From an uncultured Eubacteriales bacterium (GTDB lineage: Bacteria > Bacillota > Clostridia > Oscillospirales > Butyricicoccaceae), in NCBI GenBank assembly GCA_910585875.1, contig CAJUIK010000008.1, positions 1 to 44,664 of the forward strand: a stretch of 44,664 nt of DNA. The letters are read 5' to 3'. The notes under the pieces are model-generated. The model was given only the letters and a program-made list of their open reading frames with translations, did no database searches and was not told where the DNA came from. This document shows positions 7,196 through 15,219 of the stretch, piece by piece (within the stretch, counting starts at the first letter, position 1; every line of letters starts with the position of its first letter). The translations under genes and the position numbers were made by a program.

Positions 7196-8151
7196 TGTCT
7201 GCCCGCCAGGGTGGAAAGGGCCGCCGCTTTGGCCCCGTATTCCCGGATAATCTGGCAGCTTTCCGCCATAGCTTGGGCTTCCTGGTCGTTCAAGGGCAGT
7301 TGCCAGATTTCTTCCGCCCCGCCGGCGCCCACCAGGCACGGGGAGCTGGCGTAGACGTCCCGCTGGCCGTATTGGCCCTCCAAAAGAACAGAGCAGGGAA
7401 GAACTCTCTTTTCATCCAACAGGATGGCCCGAATCAGAGCGGCCGCGGCGGAGGCCACGCCGAATTCCGTGGAGCCTTTGCCCAACACAATGTTCCACCC
7501 GGCCTCCATGGTTTCCCGGGCGATGCGGGCCAAATCTTCGGTTGTGCAGCGGCCCGGGTGCTCCGCCATCCATTGGGACAGAGGCTGGCCGGCCACAGAA
7601 GCGGCGCTGAAAGCCGGGACCTGGCTGTCTCCATGCTCGCCCAGCATATAGGCGGATACGCTTTGGGGGGCGACCCCCAGCAAGCTGGCCAGCCGACGGC
7701 TGAGCCGGGCGGAATCCAAGGCCGTGCCTGTGCCGATCACTGTCAGCCCCAAGGCCCGACGGAGGTATTGAGCCACTACGTCGCAGGGGTTGGAGATGGA
7801 GACGACGACGCCTTGGAAGCCGCTGTTTTTCAGCTGGGGGACGATCTGGTCCAGCACGGCCACCGTAGCGGCCAGCTCGTCCAGCCGGTTTTGCTCGATG
7901 GCCGCGCCGCAGGCGGCTATCACTACAATGTCGGCGTCGGCTAGGTCGCCGTAGTTCCCAGCCCAGATTTGGACAGGCCGGGGCCAATAGGCCATGCCGT
8001 CGGCGATATCCTGGCTCTGAGCCAGAGCTTTGTTTCGGTCGGTATCCAGCAGCGCGATCTGGCCGCAGATTCCTTGGCTGGCCAGCATGGCCGCCACATG
8101 GGCGCCCACATGGCCCGCGCCGATAATTCCCACTTTTCTGCTTGATTTCAC
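7192..8151 (-). CDS. Lactate/malate dehydrogenase-family 2-hydroxyacid dehydrogenase
   Basis: 319 residues from GTG 8151, chosen because AGGAGG lies 7 bases upstream and the promoter at 8191-8219 lies inside any longer reading. The NAD-binding motif GAGHVG is at 11-16, with Asp37 (LLDTD) favouring NAD over NADP. The substrate-side Arg (R89 in NRLDEL), SNPCD (120-124), Arg149 (LDSAR) and catalytic His173 (GEHGDS) are kept. The mobile specificity loop does not read Q-K-P-G as in lactate dehydrogenase nor carry the malate-type Arg; it reads AAIEQN and is about one residue shorter. It is therefore a family member of uncertain substrate, perhaps another 2-oxo acid. It is coupled to the small exported-protein gene downstream. 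Confidence 0.85.
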   Translation of the reverse strand: MKSSRKVGIIGAGHVGAHVAAMLASQGICGQIALLDTDRNKALAQSQDIADGMAYWPRPVQIWAGNYGDLADADIVVIAACGAAIEQNRLDELAATVAVLDQIVPQLKNSGFQGVVVSISNPCDVVAQYLRRALGLTVIGTGTALDSARLSRRLASLLGVAPQSVSAYMLGEHGDSQVPAFSAASVAGQPLSQWMAEHPGRCTTEDLARIARETMEAGWNIVLGKGSTEFGVASAAAALIRAILLDEKRVLPCSVLLEGQYGQRDVYASSPCLVGAGGAEEIWQLPLNDQEAQAMAESCQIIREYGAKAAALSTLAGRQ

Positions 8152-8190
8152 AAAAATTCCTCCTGGTTTTTCCTGTTTTTCTCTCTGGCC

Positions 8191-8219
8191 AGCATACCAT
8201 AACGGCGAAAACCCGTCAA
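8191..8219 (-). promoter_or_regulatory. promoter of the dehydrogenase gene
   Basis: Minus-strand TTGACG (8219-8214), 17-base spacer, TATGCT (8196-8191) with TATGG just before the -10 box. This decides the GTG start at 8151. Confidence 0.7.
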
Positions 8220-8339
8220 GCCGGGCGGATTCCACAGGAGGAATTCCATAGCCAAGCCTCCGGTTTTGGGTCTCTTTCTGCAAAAGGGGTATCTTTTTTG
8301 TAAATATTTCATAACAATACCCAACGGCCCCGCCAAATA

Positions 8340-8348
8340 TGGTATACT
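8340..8348 (+). promoter_or_regulatory. extended -10 promoter of the exonuclease III gene
   Basis: TGG-TATACT gives an extended -10 box about 45 bases before the start codon; the -35 region is weak. Confidence 0.5.
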
Positions 8349-8393
8349 GGGCGTATCATCAAAGGCCTGTTCGCAGGCGGAGGGAGTTTTTTC

Positions 8394-9170
8394 ATGCGCA
8401 TGATTTCCTGGAACGTCAACGGCCTGAGGGCCTGCCTGGGCAAAGGGTTTCTGGATTTTTTCAAAACCATTGACGCGGATATTTTCTGTGTTCAGGAAAC
8501 CAAAATGCAGCAGGGACAGGCGGAGGTGGAAACTCCTGGTTATTTCCAATATTGGAACAGCGCCGAAAAAAAGGGATACTCCGGCACGGCTGTTTTCACC
8601 AAAGAGCGCCCGGTTTCCGTCTATTATGGTATCGGGATAGAAGACCACGATAAAGAGGGACGGGCGATTACCTGCGAATACCCGGGCTTTTACTTGGTCA
8701 ACGTCTATACCCCCAACGCCCAGCAGGGCCTGGCCCGGCTGGATTACCGGGTGAAGTGGGAGGAGGATTTCCGGGCTTATCTCAACGGCCTGGCCGCCCG
8801 CAAGCCGACAATCGTCTGCGGCGATATGAACGTGGCCCATCAGGAAATCGACCTGAAAAACCCCAAGAGCAACCGGGGGAACGCCGGGTTTTCCGACGAG
8901 GAGCGCCGGCAGATGACCCTGCTGCTGGAAAGCGGGTTTGCGGATACTTTCCGGCTGCTGCACCCGGATTTGGAAGGCGCCTACAGCTGGTGGTCCTACC
9001 GGTTTAACGCCCGGGCCAACAACGCCGGGTGGCGCATCGATTATTTTTTGGTTTCCGACAGCCTGAAAGATCGGGTGCAGACGGCCAGCGTCTATCCCGA
9101 AATCACAGGCAGCGACCATTGCCCCGTGGCGCTGGAGCTGGAGGCTCCCGCCGCCGGGGAAAAGGAGTGA
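8394..9170 (+). CDS. Exodeoxyribonuclease III / AP endonuclease
   Basis: 258 residues, the usual length of the ExoA/XthA family that cuts DNA at abasic sites in base-excision repair. ISWNVNGLRA gives the metal-site Asn7; QETK gives Glu35. VNVYTPNAQQGLARLDYRVKWEEDF, GDMNVAH (general base region), GFADTFRLLHPD, YSWWSYRFNARANNAGWRIDYF and the terminal SDHCPV (catalytic Asp-His pair) are all present and in order. The start ATG has GGAGG 9 bases upstream. It is followed after 7 bases by an amidohydrolase gene, probably co-transcribed but functionally unrelated. Confidence 0.95.
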   Translation: MRMISWNVNGLRACLGKGFLDFFKTIDADIFCVQETKMQQGQAEVETPGYFQYWNSAEKKGYSGTAVFTKERPVSVYYGIGIEDHDKEGRAITCEYPGFYLVNVYTPNAQQGLARLDYRVKWEEDFRAYLNGLAARKPTIVCGDMNVAHQEIDLKNPKSNRGNAGFSDEERRQMTLLLESGFADTFRLLHPDLEGAYSWWSYRFNARANNAGWRIDYFLVSDSLKDRVQTASVYPEITGSDHCPVALELEAPAAGEKE

Positions 9171-9177
9171 GCAGATT

Positions 9178-10785
9178 TTGAATAATACCTTATTTTATGG
9201 CGGCCCCATCATCACCATGGCGGAGCCCCTTTACGCCCAGGCTCTGCTGATCCGCCGGGGCAAAATCGTCTATTGCGGGGAATTGGAACAGGCCCAGGCC
9301 CTGGCCGACGAGCAGACGCTGCGGGTGGACCTGCAGGGCTGCGCCTTGGCGCCGGCTTTCATCGATTGCCATAGCCACCTGAGCCAGGTTGCCGATTCCC
9401 TGCACTATGTCTCCTTGGCCGGCGCTGATTCTATCGAGGAAATCGGCCGGCGGATTCAGGCTTGGATTGCGGAAAACAAGCCCGAGCCGGGGCGCTGGGT
9501 GGTGGGCTCTGGCTATGACCACAACGACCTGCCCGGCGGCCTGCATCCCACGGCCCGCCAGCTGGACGAGCTGGCGCCGGATCATCCGCTGCTGATTACC
9601 CACGCCTCTGGCCACATGGGCGCGGCCAACGCCCGGGGCCTGCGGGAGCTGGGCATCTCCTCCTCTACGCCGGATCCCGCCGGCGGCCGCATCGGCCGGG
9701 ACGAGCAGGGCTGCCTCACCGGCTATTTGGAGGAAAACGCCTTGGCCCAGCGCATCCGCCAGATTCCCAGGCCCACCCAGCAGCAGCGGATGGAAAACCT
9801 GGCCCGGGCCCAAAAAATCTATCTGCGCCAGGGCGTGACCACCTGCCAGGACGGCAAGACCAACAAGGCGGACTTTGAGTTTCTCTGCGCCGCCGCCAAA
9901 AACGGCGCGCTGGAGCTGGATACCGTGGCCTACGCCGACCTGAAAAACGCCGAGGATCTGCTGGACCAATATCCCCAATACCGTTCCTATCAGCGGAACC
10001 TGAAAATCGGGGGATACAAAATCTTCTTGGACGGCTCTCCCCAAGGGCGCACGGCCTGGATGACCAAGCCTTATCTGGGGGGCAAAGAGGGGTACAAGGG
10101 CTATCCCATCTATACCGACGACGCCGTGCGGGAATTCTGTCAGAAAGCCTTGGAATCCGGAGACCAGCTGCTGGCCCATTGCAACGGCGACGCCGCCGCC
10201 CAGCAGTTTATCGACGCCTTTGAAAAAGCCCAGGGCTGCTGCCGAGTCAAAAATCAAATCCGCCCGGTGATGATTCACGCCCAGACCGTCCGGCCCGACC
10301 AACTGGAGCGCATGGCCCAGCTGGATATGATGGCCTCCTTCTTTGTGGCCCACGCCTATTACTGGGGCGACGTCCACCGCAAGAATTTTGGAGACGAGAG
10401 AGCCATGGCCATCAGCCCCGCCCGCACGGCCCTGGAAAAGGGCGTGCGCTTTACCTTCCACCAAGACGCCCCGGTGGTCCCGCCGGAAATGTGGCGCACA
10501 GTGTGGTGCGCCGTCAACCGGCTGAGCAAAACCGGCGCCGTCATCGGCGAAGGGGAACGCATTTCCACACTGGAGGCCATGAAGGCACTGACAGTCAACG
10601 CCGCCTACCAGTATTTTGAGGAAGAGAGCAAAGGCACGCTGGAAGAAGGCAAGCTGGCCGACCTGATGATTTTGGATCGGGACCCCTTGGAAACGCCCCC
10701 TATGGAGCTGAAGGATATCCAAACCCTGGCCACCATCAAAGAGGGTTTCCTCCTTTGGAAAAAGGACGATCCTGAGAAAGCGTAA
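9178..10785 (+). CDS. Metal-dependent amidohydrolase (YtcJ-like)
   Basis: 535 residues, matching the amidohydrolase-3 family. The start is TTG 9178, with AAGGAG 9 bases upstream. DCHSHL supplies metal ligands His65 and His67. Further landmarks are VVGSGYDHNDLPGG, LITHASGHMGAANARGL, GGYKIFLDGSPQGRTAWMTKPY, LAHCNGDAAAQQFI (metal His), and FHQDAPVVPPEMWRTVWCAVNR with the late Asp. KGTLEEGKLADLMILD near the C-terminus is the conserved cap of the composite domain. There is no signal peptide. Members hydrolyse amides or esters of varied, mostly unknown substrates, so no specific reaction can be given. Confidence 0.9.
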   Translation: MNNTLFYGGPIITMAEPLYAQALLIRRGKIVYCGELEQAQALADEQTLRVDLQGCALAPAFIDCHSHLSQVADSLHYVSLAGADSIEEIGRRIQAWIAENKPEPGRWVVGSGYDHNDLPGGLHPTARQLDELAPDHPLLITHASGHMGAANARGLRELGISSSTPDPAGGRIGRDEQGCLTGYLEENALAQRIRQIPRPTQQQRMENLARAQKIYLRQGVTTCQDGKTNKADFEFLCAAAKNGALELDTVAYADLKNAEDLLDQYPQYRSYQRNLKIGGYKIFLDGSPQGRTAWMTKPYLGGKEGYKGYPIYTDDAVREFCQKALESGDQLLAHCNGDAAAQQFIDAFEKAQGCCRVKNQIRPVMIHAQTVRPDQLERMAQLDMMASFFVAHAYYWGDVHRKNFGDERAMAISPARTALEKGVRFTFHQDAPVVPPEMWRTVWCAVNRLSKTGAVIGEGERISTLEAMKALTVNAAYQYFEEESKGTLEEGKLADLMILDRDPLETPPMELKDIQTLATIKEGFLLWKKDDPEKA

Positions 10786-10797
10786 GGCAAAAGGACG

Positions 10798-10833
10798 AGC
10801 CGGCCCTAGCCCGGCGGCAGGGCCGGCTTTTTT
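10798..10833 (+). terminator. terminator after the amidohydrolase gene
   Basis: AGCCGGCCCT / AGGGCCGGCT stem followed by T6. Confidence 0.9.
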
Positions 10834-10889
10834 CGATTCTCCCCCACAGTCCCCTGTTTGGCGGCCTGTCGTATGGAAAAAATTTTTGC

Positions 10890-10918
10890 TTGACATGGAT
10901 TGGGGATGGCGCCATAAT
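10890..10918 (+). promoter_or_regulatory. promoter of the thrS leader
   Basis: TTGACA (10890-10895), 17-base spacer, CATAAT (10913-10918). It drives the T-box leader RNA; transcription should start near 10925. Confidence 0.8.
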
Positions 10919-10924
10919 AAAATT

Positions 10925-11182
10925 GATATCGAAAAAACCCTGAGACCAGGAGCGGGCCGCGCGAACGCGCAGGCAGAGAGAGAGGGCCGTCGGCTGGAAG
11001 CCCTCTTGTGCGCCAGCGGAACCCGTACCGCCTGCGAGGGCCTCCGTCGAAAGGCTTCGGCCCGTAGACGGCGGCGGAAGCCTCCGTTAAAGGGCCTTCA
11101 AGCGGCGGGCGTTTTGCGCCTGCAAGCAGAGTGGAACCGCGGTTTTTTGCCGTCTCTGACGATTGTTCAGAGGCGGTTTTTT
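10925..11182 (+). promoter_or_regulatory. T-box riboswitch, threonine-type, controlling thrS
   Basis: The leader senses uncharged tRNA and lets transcription pass into thrS. The T-box core GAGTGGAACCGCGG is at 11129-11142. The bulge reads UGGAACC, flanked by GAG/CUC and GCGG/CCGU antiterminator arms. UGGA would pair with an NCCU tRNA end, fitting the U73 expected for threonine tRNA in Firmicutes. The competing terminator is the CCGTCTCTGA / TCAGAGGCGG stem (11150-11176) followed by T6. In Stem I the distal loop GGCTGGAAGCC is visible. The likely specifier codon is ACC (Thr) at 11027-11029, just after GGAACCCGT. The specifier call is inference from alignment by eye. Confidence 0.9.
11150..11182 (+). 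terminator. regulated terminator of the thrS T-box
   Basis: CCGTCTCTGA / TCAGAGGCGG stem followed by T6. Its 5' arm also pairs with the T-box, giving the on/off choice. Confidence 0.85.
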
Positions 11183-11239
11183 GTATATTCGCCCCTGTTT
11201 TTTCAAAAGACAGGATAATTATGACATGAGGTGTAAACG

Positions 11240-13165
11240 ATGGTAAAAATCACGCTGAAAGACGGCTCTATCATGGAGCTGGAGCAGGGCCGCACGGCCC
11301 TGGACGCGGCCAAACAGATCTCCGAGGGCTTGGCCCGCAATGTGCTGGCCTGCCAGATCGACGGCGAAACCCACGACGCCATGACCCCCATCAACCAGGA
11401 CTGCGTTCTGAATCTGCTGACCTTTGAGGACGAAATGGGCCGCTGGACCCTGCGGCACACGGCCGCCCACGTGCTGGCCCAGGCAGTCAAGCGCCTGTTC
11501 CCCGAAGTCAAGCTGGCCATCGGTCCGGCCATTGAAAACGGCTTCTACTACGACTTGGATTCCCCCTTCCCCTTCACGCCGGAAATTATGGAAAAAATCG
11601 AAGAGGAAATGCGCAAAATCTGCAAGGAAAAACTGCCTTTGGAGCGCTTTGAGCTGCCCCGAGAGCAGGCGATCCAGTATATGGAGGAAAAGGGCGAGCC
11701 CTACAAGGTGGAGCTGATTCAGGACCTGCCGGAGGACGCCGTCATCAGTTTCTATCGCCAGGGCGAATTTGTGGATCTGTGCGCCGGCCCCCATGTGGAG
11801 CATACCGGCCGCATCAAGGGCGCCGCCCTGAAACTCACCGCCTGCAACGCCGCTTATTGGCGGGGCGATTCCAGCCGGGCCACCTTGCAGCGCATTTACG
11901 GCGTGGTCTTCCCCAAAAAGGAGCAGCTGGACGATTATCTGGCCATGCTGGAGGAGGCCAAACGCCGGGATCACCGGAAGCTGGGCCGAGAGCTGGGCCT
12001 CTTTATGATGACGGAAGAGGGCCCTGGATTCCCCTTCTTCCTGCCCAAGGGCATGACGCTGAAAAACACCTTGCTGGAATACTGGCGGGAATGCCACAAG
12101 CGCTATGGCTATGTGGAAATCTCGACTCCGATTATCCTGAATCAGGCGCTGTGGCATCGTTCCGGCCATTGGGATCACTATAAAAACAATATGTATACCA
12201 CAGTGATTGACGAGGCGGACTATGCGGTGAAGCCCATGAACTGCCCCGGCGGGATGCTGGTTTACAAGGCCGAACCCCATTCCTATCGGGATTTGCCTTT
12301 GCGCATGGCCGAGCTGGGTCTGGTCCATCGTCACGAGCTTTCCGGCGCTCTTCACGGCTTGTTCCGGGTGCGCTGCTTCACCCAGGACGACGCCCATATC
12401 TTCATGACCCGGGAGCAGATGAAGGAAGAGATCAAAAACGTGACGCGGCTGTTCGACGAGATCTATTCCACCTTCGGACTGACTTACCAGATCGAGCTTT
12501 CCACCATGCCCGAAGACCATATGGGCGAAGAGGCGGACTGGAAGTTTGCGGAGGACACGCTGCAAGCCGCTATCGAGGAGATGGGCAAGCCCTTCGCCGT
12601 CAACGCCGGCGACGGCGCCTTCTACGGCCCCAAGCTGGATTTCCATCTGGCCGATTCCCTGGGCCGGACCTGGCAATGCGGCACCATTCAGCTGGATTTC
12701 CAGATGCCCGAGCGGTTTGACCTGGAATATGTGGGCGAAGACGGCCAGAAGCACCGGCCCGTCATGATCCACCGGGCGCTGCTGGGTTCCATCGAGCGGT
12801 TCATCGGCGTCATCACCGAGCATTACGCCGGCGCTTTCCCGGTATGGCTCAGCCCTGTGCAGGTAAAAATCCTGCCCATCACAGATCGGACCCACGAATA
12901 TGCCGCCGATGTGATGAACAAGCTGGACGCCCTGGGCTTCCGCTGCGAACTGGACAGTCGTAGCGAAAAAATCGGCTACAAGATTCGGGAGGCTCAGCTG
13001 GAAAAAGTTCCTTATATGCTGGTGCTGGGCGACAAGGAGAAAGAGGCCGGCCAAGTCGCCGTCCGCTGCCGCGAGACCGGCGAAACCGAAGTCATGGCCC
13101 TGGAGGATTTTATCGCCCGCCTGACGCAGGAAGTCTCCAGCCGGCAGGCGCCGGCCAGTAAGTAG
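11240..13165 (+). CDS. thrS: Threonyl-tRNA synthetase
   Basis: 641 residues, full length. The N-terminal TGS domain (about 1-60) is followed by the editing domain, with HTAAH and CAGPHVEHTGRI, and then by the class II catalytic core. The core zinc ligands are Cys335 (MNCPGG), His386 (DDAHIF) and His511 (MIHRALLGS), close to E. coli numbering. The C-terminal anticodon-binding domain covers about 540-640 (VKILPITD...RSEKIGYKIREAQ). All domains are intact, so proofreading of serine is expected. It is controlled by the Thr T-box in front. mutT- and sirtuin-type genes follow on the same strand without a clear terminator in between. Confidence 0.97.
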   Translation: MVKITLKDGSIMELEQGRTALDAAKQISEGLARNVLACQIDGETHDAMTPINQDCVLNLLTFEDEMGRWTLRHTAAHVLAQAVKRLFPEVKLAIGPAIENGFYYDLDSPFPFTPEIMEKIEEEMRKICKEKLPLERFELPREQAIQYMEEKGEPYKVELIQDLPEDAVISFYRQGEFVDLCAGPHVEHTGRIKGAALKLTACNAAYWRGDSSRATLQRIYGVVFPKKEQLDDYLAMLEEAKRRDHRKLGRELGLFMMTEEGPGFPFFLPKGMTLKNTLLEYWRECHKRYGYVEISTPIILNQALWHRSGHWDHYKNNMYTTVIDEADYAVKPMNCPGGMLVYKAEPHSYRDLPLRMAELGLVHRHELSGALHGLFRVRCFTQDDAHIFMTREQMKEEIKNVTRLFDEIYSTFGLTYQIELSTMPEDHMGEEADWKFAEDTLQAAIEEMGKPFAVNAGDGAFYGPKLDFHLADSLGRTWQCGTIQLDFQMPERFDLEYVGEDGQKHRPVMIHRALLGSIERFIGVITEHYAGAFPVWLSPVQVKILPITDRTHEYAADVMNKLDALGFRCELDSRSEKIGYKIREAQLEKVPYMLVLGDKEKEAGQVAVRCRETGETEVMALEDFIARLTQEVSSRQAPASK

Positions 13166-13264
13166 CAGGCTGGCGGATTGCCCGTCTGCGGGATTAGAGA
13201 GAAAGTATCTACAGTGTGGAGCGGGTCGGGCTTCCGGCCCGCTCTGGCCGACGGGGGGACGAAT

Positions 13265-13657
13265 ATGCTTCATGTGGCGGCGGCGATTGTCCGCCGAAAG
13301 GGCGAAATATTGATCTGCCAGCGCCGGCCGGGAGGCGGCTGCGGCGGGATGTGGGAATTTCCTGGCGGCAAACTGGAGCCCGGCGAAACGCCAGCCCAAT
13401 GCGTGATCCGGGAGTGCCGGGAGGAGCTGGGGGTGGAAATCAGCCTGAAGGGCCTGCGGGAACAAAACTCCTATCAGTATCCAGACAATGAAATCAGCTT
13501 CTCCTTTTTCGAGGCGGAGCTTTTGGCCGGGGATCCCTGCCTTCGAGTTCACCAGGCCATCGCCTGGCGGCCGCCTTGCCGGCTGACAGAGTATGAATTC
13601 TGCCCGGCGGACCGGCGGCTGGTGCGGGAACTGGCCCGACAGGGCCGGGAAAAATAG
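13265..13657 (+). CDS. MutT-like Nudix hydrolase (8-oxo-dGTP diphosphatase type)
   Basis: 130 residues from ATG 13265, chosen because it begins with the strand MLHVAAAIVRRKGEILICQR typical of MutT and has GGGGGA upstream; the frame is open back to 13178 but without family sequence. The Nudix box GX5EX7REUXEEXGU is complete at 35-57 (GKLEPGE...RECREELGV). WEFPGGK and the C-terminal AIAWRPPCRLTEYEFCPADRRLV also match MutT. It would remove 8-oxo-dGTP or similar from the nucleotide pool. It sits between thrS and a sirtuin gene (23 bases to the next start). Confidence 0.9.
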   Translation: MLHVAAAIVRRKGEILICQRRPGGGCGGMWEFPGGKLEPGETPAQCVIRECREELGVEISLKGLREQNSYQYPDNEISFSFFEAELLAGDPCLRVHQAIAWRPPCRLTEYEFCPADRRLVRELARQGREK

Positions 13658-13680
13658 CGGAGCCCAAAGGAGGGCTTGGA

Positions 13681-14409
13681 ATGGAACAGCAAATCCAACG
13701 TCTGCAGCAGCTGATCGATCAGAGCCGCTATACGGTGTTTTTCGGCGGCGCCGGCGTTTCCACAGAAAGCGGCGTACCGGATTTCCGCAGCCCGGACGGC
13801 TTGTATCAGCTACAGTATCAATATCCGCCGGAAACCATCATTAGCCACAGCTTTTTTATGCAGAACCCGGCGGAATTTTACCGTTTTTATCGGGATAAAA
13901 TGCTTTGGCCCCAGGCTGAACCCAACCCGGCCCACCGGAAGCTGGCGGAGCTGGAGGCGGCGGGCCGGCTACAAGCGGCGGTCACCCAGAATATCGACGG
14001 CCTGCACCAGGCCGCCGGCAGCCGGAATGTATTGGAGCTCCATGGCAGCGTCCATCGGAATTATTGCATGAACTGCGGCAAATCCTATTCCATGGAAGAG
14101 GTTTTGCAGAGCCAAGGGGCTTTCCGCTGCGGCTGCGGCGGCCTAATTAAGCCTGACGTGGTGCTGTATGAAGAGGCTTTGGACCCGCGGATTTTGGAGC
14201 AGTCTGTGGAGCATATCCGCCGGGCGGAGCTGCTGATTGTGGCGGGCACGTCGCTGACGGTTTATCCCGCCGCCGGCCTGCTGGATTTTCTCAAAGGCAA
14301 GCTGGTTTTGATCAACCGGGCCAAAACCGGCCGGGAGAACCAGGCCGACCTGTTTATTCAAGGCGACGTGGGCCGGACGCTGAGCGAGATTCAGGTGAAA
14401 ACCTCTTGA
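13681..14409 (+). CDS. NAD-dependent protein deacylase (sirtuin, Sir2 family)
   Basis: 242 residues. The NAD-binding motif GAGVSTESGVPDFRS is at 23-37, TQNIDGLH at 102-109 and catalytic His121 is in LELHGSVH. The zinc site is Cys129, Cys132, Cys150 and Cys152; the second pair is C-x-C, a spacing I believe is common among clostridial sirtuins. IKPDVVLYEEAL and the final AGTSLTVYPAA / LVLINR complete the Rossmann part. It removes acyl groups from lysine using NAD. AAAGGAGG precedes the ATG. The promoter of the next unit overlaps its stop codon. Confidence 0.95.
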   Translation: MEQQIQRLQQLIDQSRYTVFFGGAGVSTESGVPDFRSPDGLYQLQYQYPPETIISHSFFMQNPAEFYRFYRDKMLWPQAEPNPAHRKLAELEAAGRLQAAVTQNIDGLHQAAGSRNVLELHGSVHRNYCMNCGKSYSMEEVLQSQGAFRCGCGGLIKPDVVLYEEALDPRILEQSVEHIRRAELLIVAGTSLTVYPAAGLLDFLKGKLVLINRAKTGRENQADLFIQGDVGRTLSEIQVKTS

Positions 14410-14434
14410 CGCCGGCTTCTGCCGGTGGTATCAT
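14406..14434 (+). promoter_or_regulatory. promoter of the second T-box unit
   Basis: TTGACG (14406-14411), 17-base spacer, TATCAT (14429-14434). The -35 box overlaps the sirtuin stop codon, so the T-box gene is an independent transcription unit. Confidence 0.75.
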
Positions 14435-14440
14435 GATCCC

Positions 14441-14748
14441 AAATCGTTCTTTGCCTCGGCGCCAAGGCCGGGATGAAGGTCAAACAGAACGCATCAGGAT
14501 GAAAGACGTTGACAGAGACAGTATGTTTCATGCCAAAAGGCCCAGCGAGCCGGGGGCAGTGGGAGCCCGGCGCGAATAGGCGGAAACAGAAGATCCCTCT
14601 GGAGTCGCAAGCCGAAAGGGCGTTTTGCCTCAGTAAGCGCAGCCGGCCTCCCGCCGTTATCGGGGACGCATATGTTGGTATGTTGTAATGGGTGGTAGAA
14701 CGGAAGCGCAAGCCTTCGTCCCGTTTCATACGGGGCGGAGGCTTTTTT
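14441..14748 (+). promoter_or_regulatory. T-box riboswitch, probably isoleucine-type, before an unknown gene
   Basis: Stem I landmarks are present: GACAGAGACAGTATG (14509-14523), an AG-bulge and distal loop region (AGCGAGCCGGGGGCAGTGGG), and the specifier-loop pattern GAAG-ATC-CCTCTGGAG (14589-14604). The specifier is best read as ATC (Ile, 14593-14595). GAT (Asp) one base earlier also fits, but the acceptor bulge is TGGT, which pairs with a tRNA ending in A73 (Ile) and not G73 (Asp). The antiterminator is GGG (14690-14692)-bulge-ACGGAAG pairing with CTTCGTCCC. The competing terminator is at 14710-14748. The bulge reads TGGTAGA instead of the consensus TGGNACC. This element fills most of the 384-base gap before the next gene. 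Confidence 0.85.
14710..14748 (+). terminator. regulated terminator of the second T-box
   Basis: AAGCCTTCGTCCCGT / ACGGGGCGGAGGCTT, a 15-base-pair stem with two G-U pairs and a 5-base loop, followed by T-run. The 5' arm contains the antiterminator's 3' strand. Confidence 0.85.
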
Positions 14749-14793
14749 GTTTCCTCTTCCGGTTACAGCGCCAGAAAATTGGAGGAATCAAAT

Positions 14794-15219
14794 ATGCCCC
14801 AAACTTTATTTGGAACCCAAGAATGCAGCCGGCAAGCCCCGCTGCCCCTAACCGCCGCCGGGCTGGAACAAATCCGCCGGTATGGAACAGAGCCCTTTAT
14901 CGAGCAGTGTCGGGAGGCCTTCGGCCCCCAATCCGAAGGCCGAGGCATCCGAATTTCGCCTTTCTGGAACCCGGCGGAGCCGCCTCAGGTTTTGAACCTT
15001 TTTCCTCTGGGAGAAGAGGCCTTTTTCTTGTGCCGCAGCGCTCCGGCTCTGGATCCAGAGCGCTGCTATATCAAGGCCCGGAAGGCGGGGAGAGTCTATT
15101 ATCTGGAGGAAAATCAAGCGCCCGCAGCCCTGGGCGGCGATTATGAAATCCTCTATTATATGTTGGGCAAAGAATTGGCGGAGCTGATGGAGGGGACAGA
15201 AGGAAAAAGGAGTCTATGA
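14794..15219 (+). CDS. Unknown protein under T-box control
   Basis: 141 residues from ATG 14794, chosen because GGAGGA lies 8 bases upstream; the frame is open further back through the T-box terminator but that cannot be coding in the regulated mRNA. I do not recognise the family. There is no signal peptide or membrane segment. The N-terminal part is helical (LTAAGLEQIRRYGTEPFIEQ), the middle has short hydrophobic strands (VLNLFPLGEEAFFLC, AGRVYYLEE) and the end is helical (YEILYYMLGKELAELMEG). It has three Cys but no metal-type spacing. Control by an Ile-type T-box suggests a tie to isoleucine or branched-chain amino acid supply or to tRNA charging; that is inference from regulation only. 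A terminator follows. Confidence 0.75.
   Translation: MPQTLFGTQECSRQAPLPLTAAGLEQIRRYGTEPFIEQCREAFGPQSEGRGIRISPFWNPAEPPQVLNLFPLGEEAFFLCRSAPALDPERCYIKARKAGRVYYLEENQAPAALGGDYEILYYMLGKELAELMEGTEGKRSL

Noticed and set aside
9190..10896. 568-codon open frame antisense to the amidohydrolase gene
   Set aside because: Low-complexity translation without motifs; the plus strand has the full set of amidohydrolase motifs and a terminator.
11219..13552. 777-codon open frame antisense to thrS
   Set aside because: Full-length threonyl-tRNA synthetase is encoded on the plus strand with its T-box; the antisense frame is a codon-bias artefact.
14589..14597. Aspartate (GAT) as specifier of the second T-box
   Set aside because: GAT can be read one base earlier, but the acceptor bulge TGGT demands A73, whereas aspartate tRNA has G73. 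The ATC (Ile) reading agrees with both.
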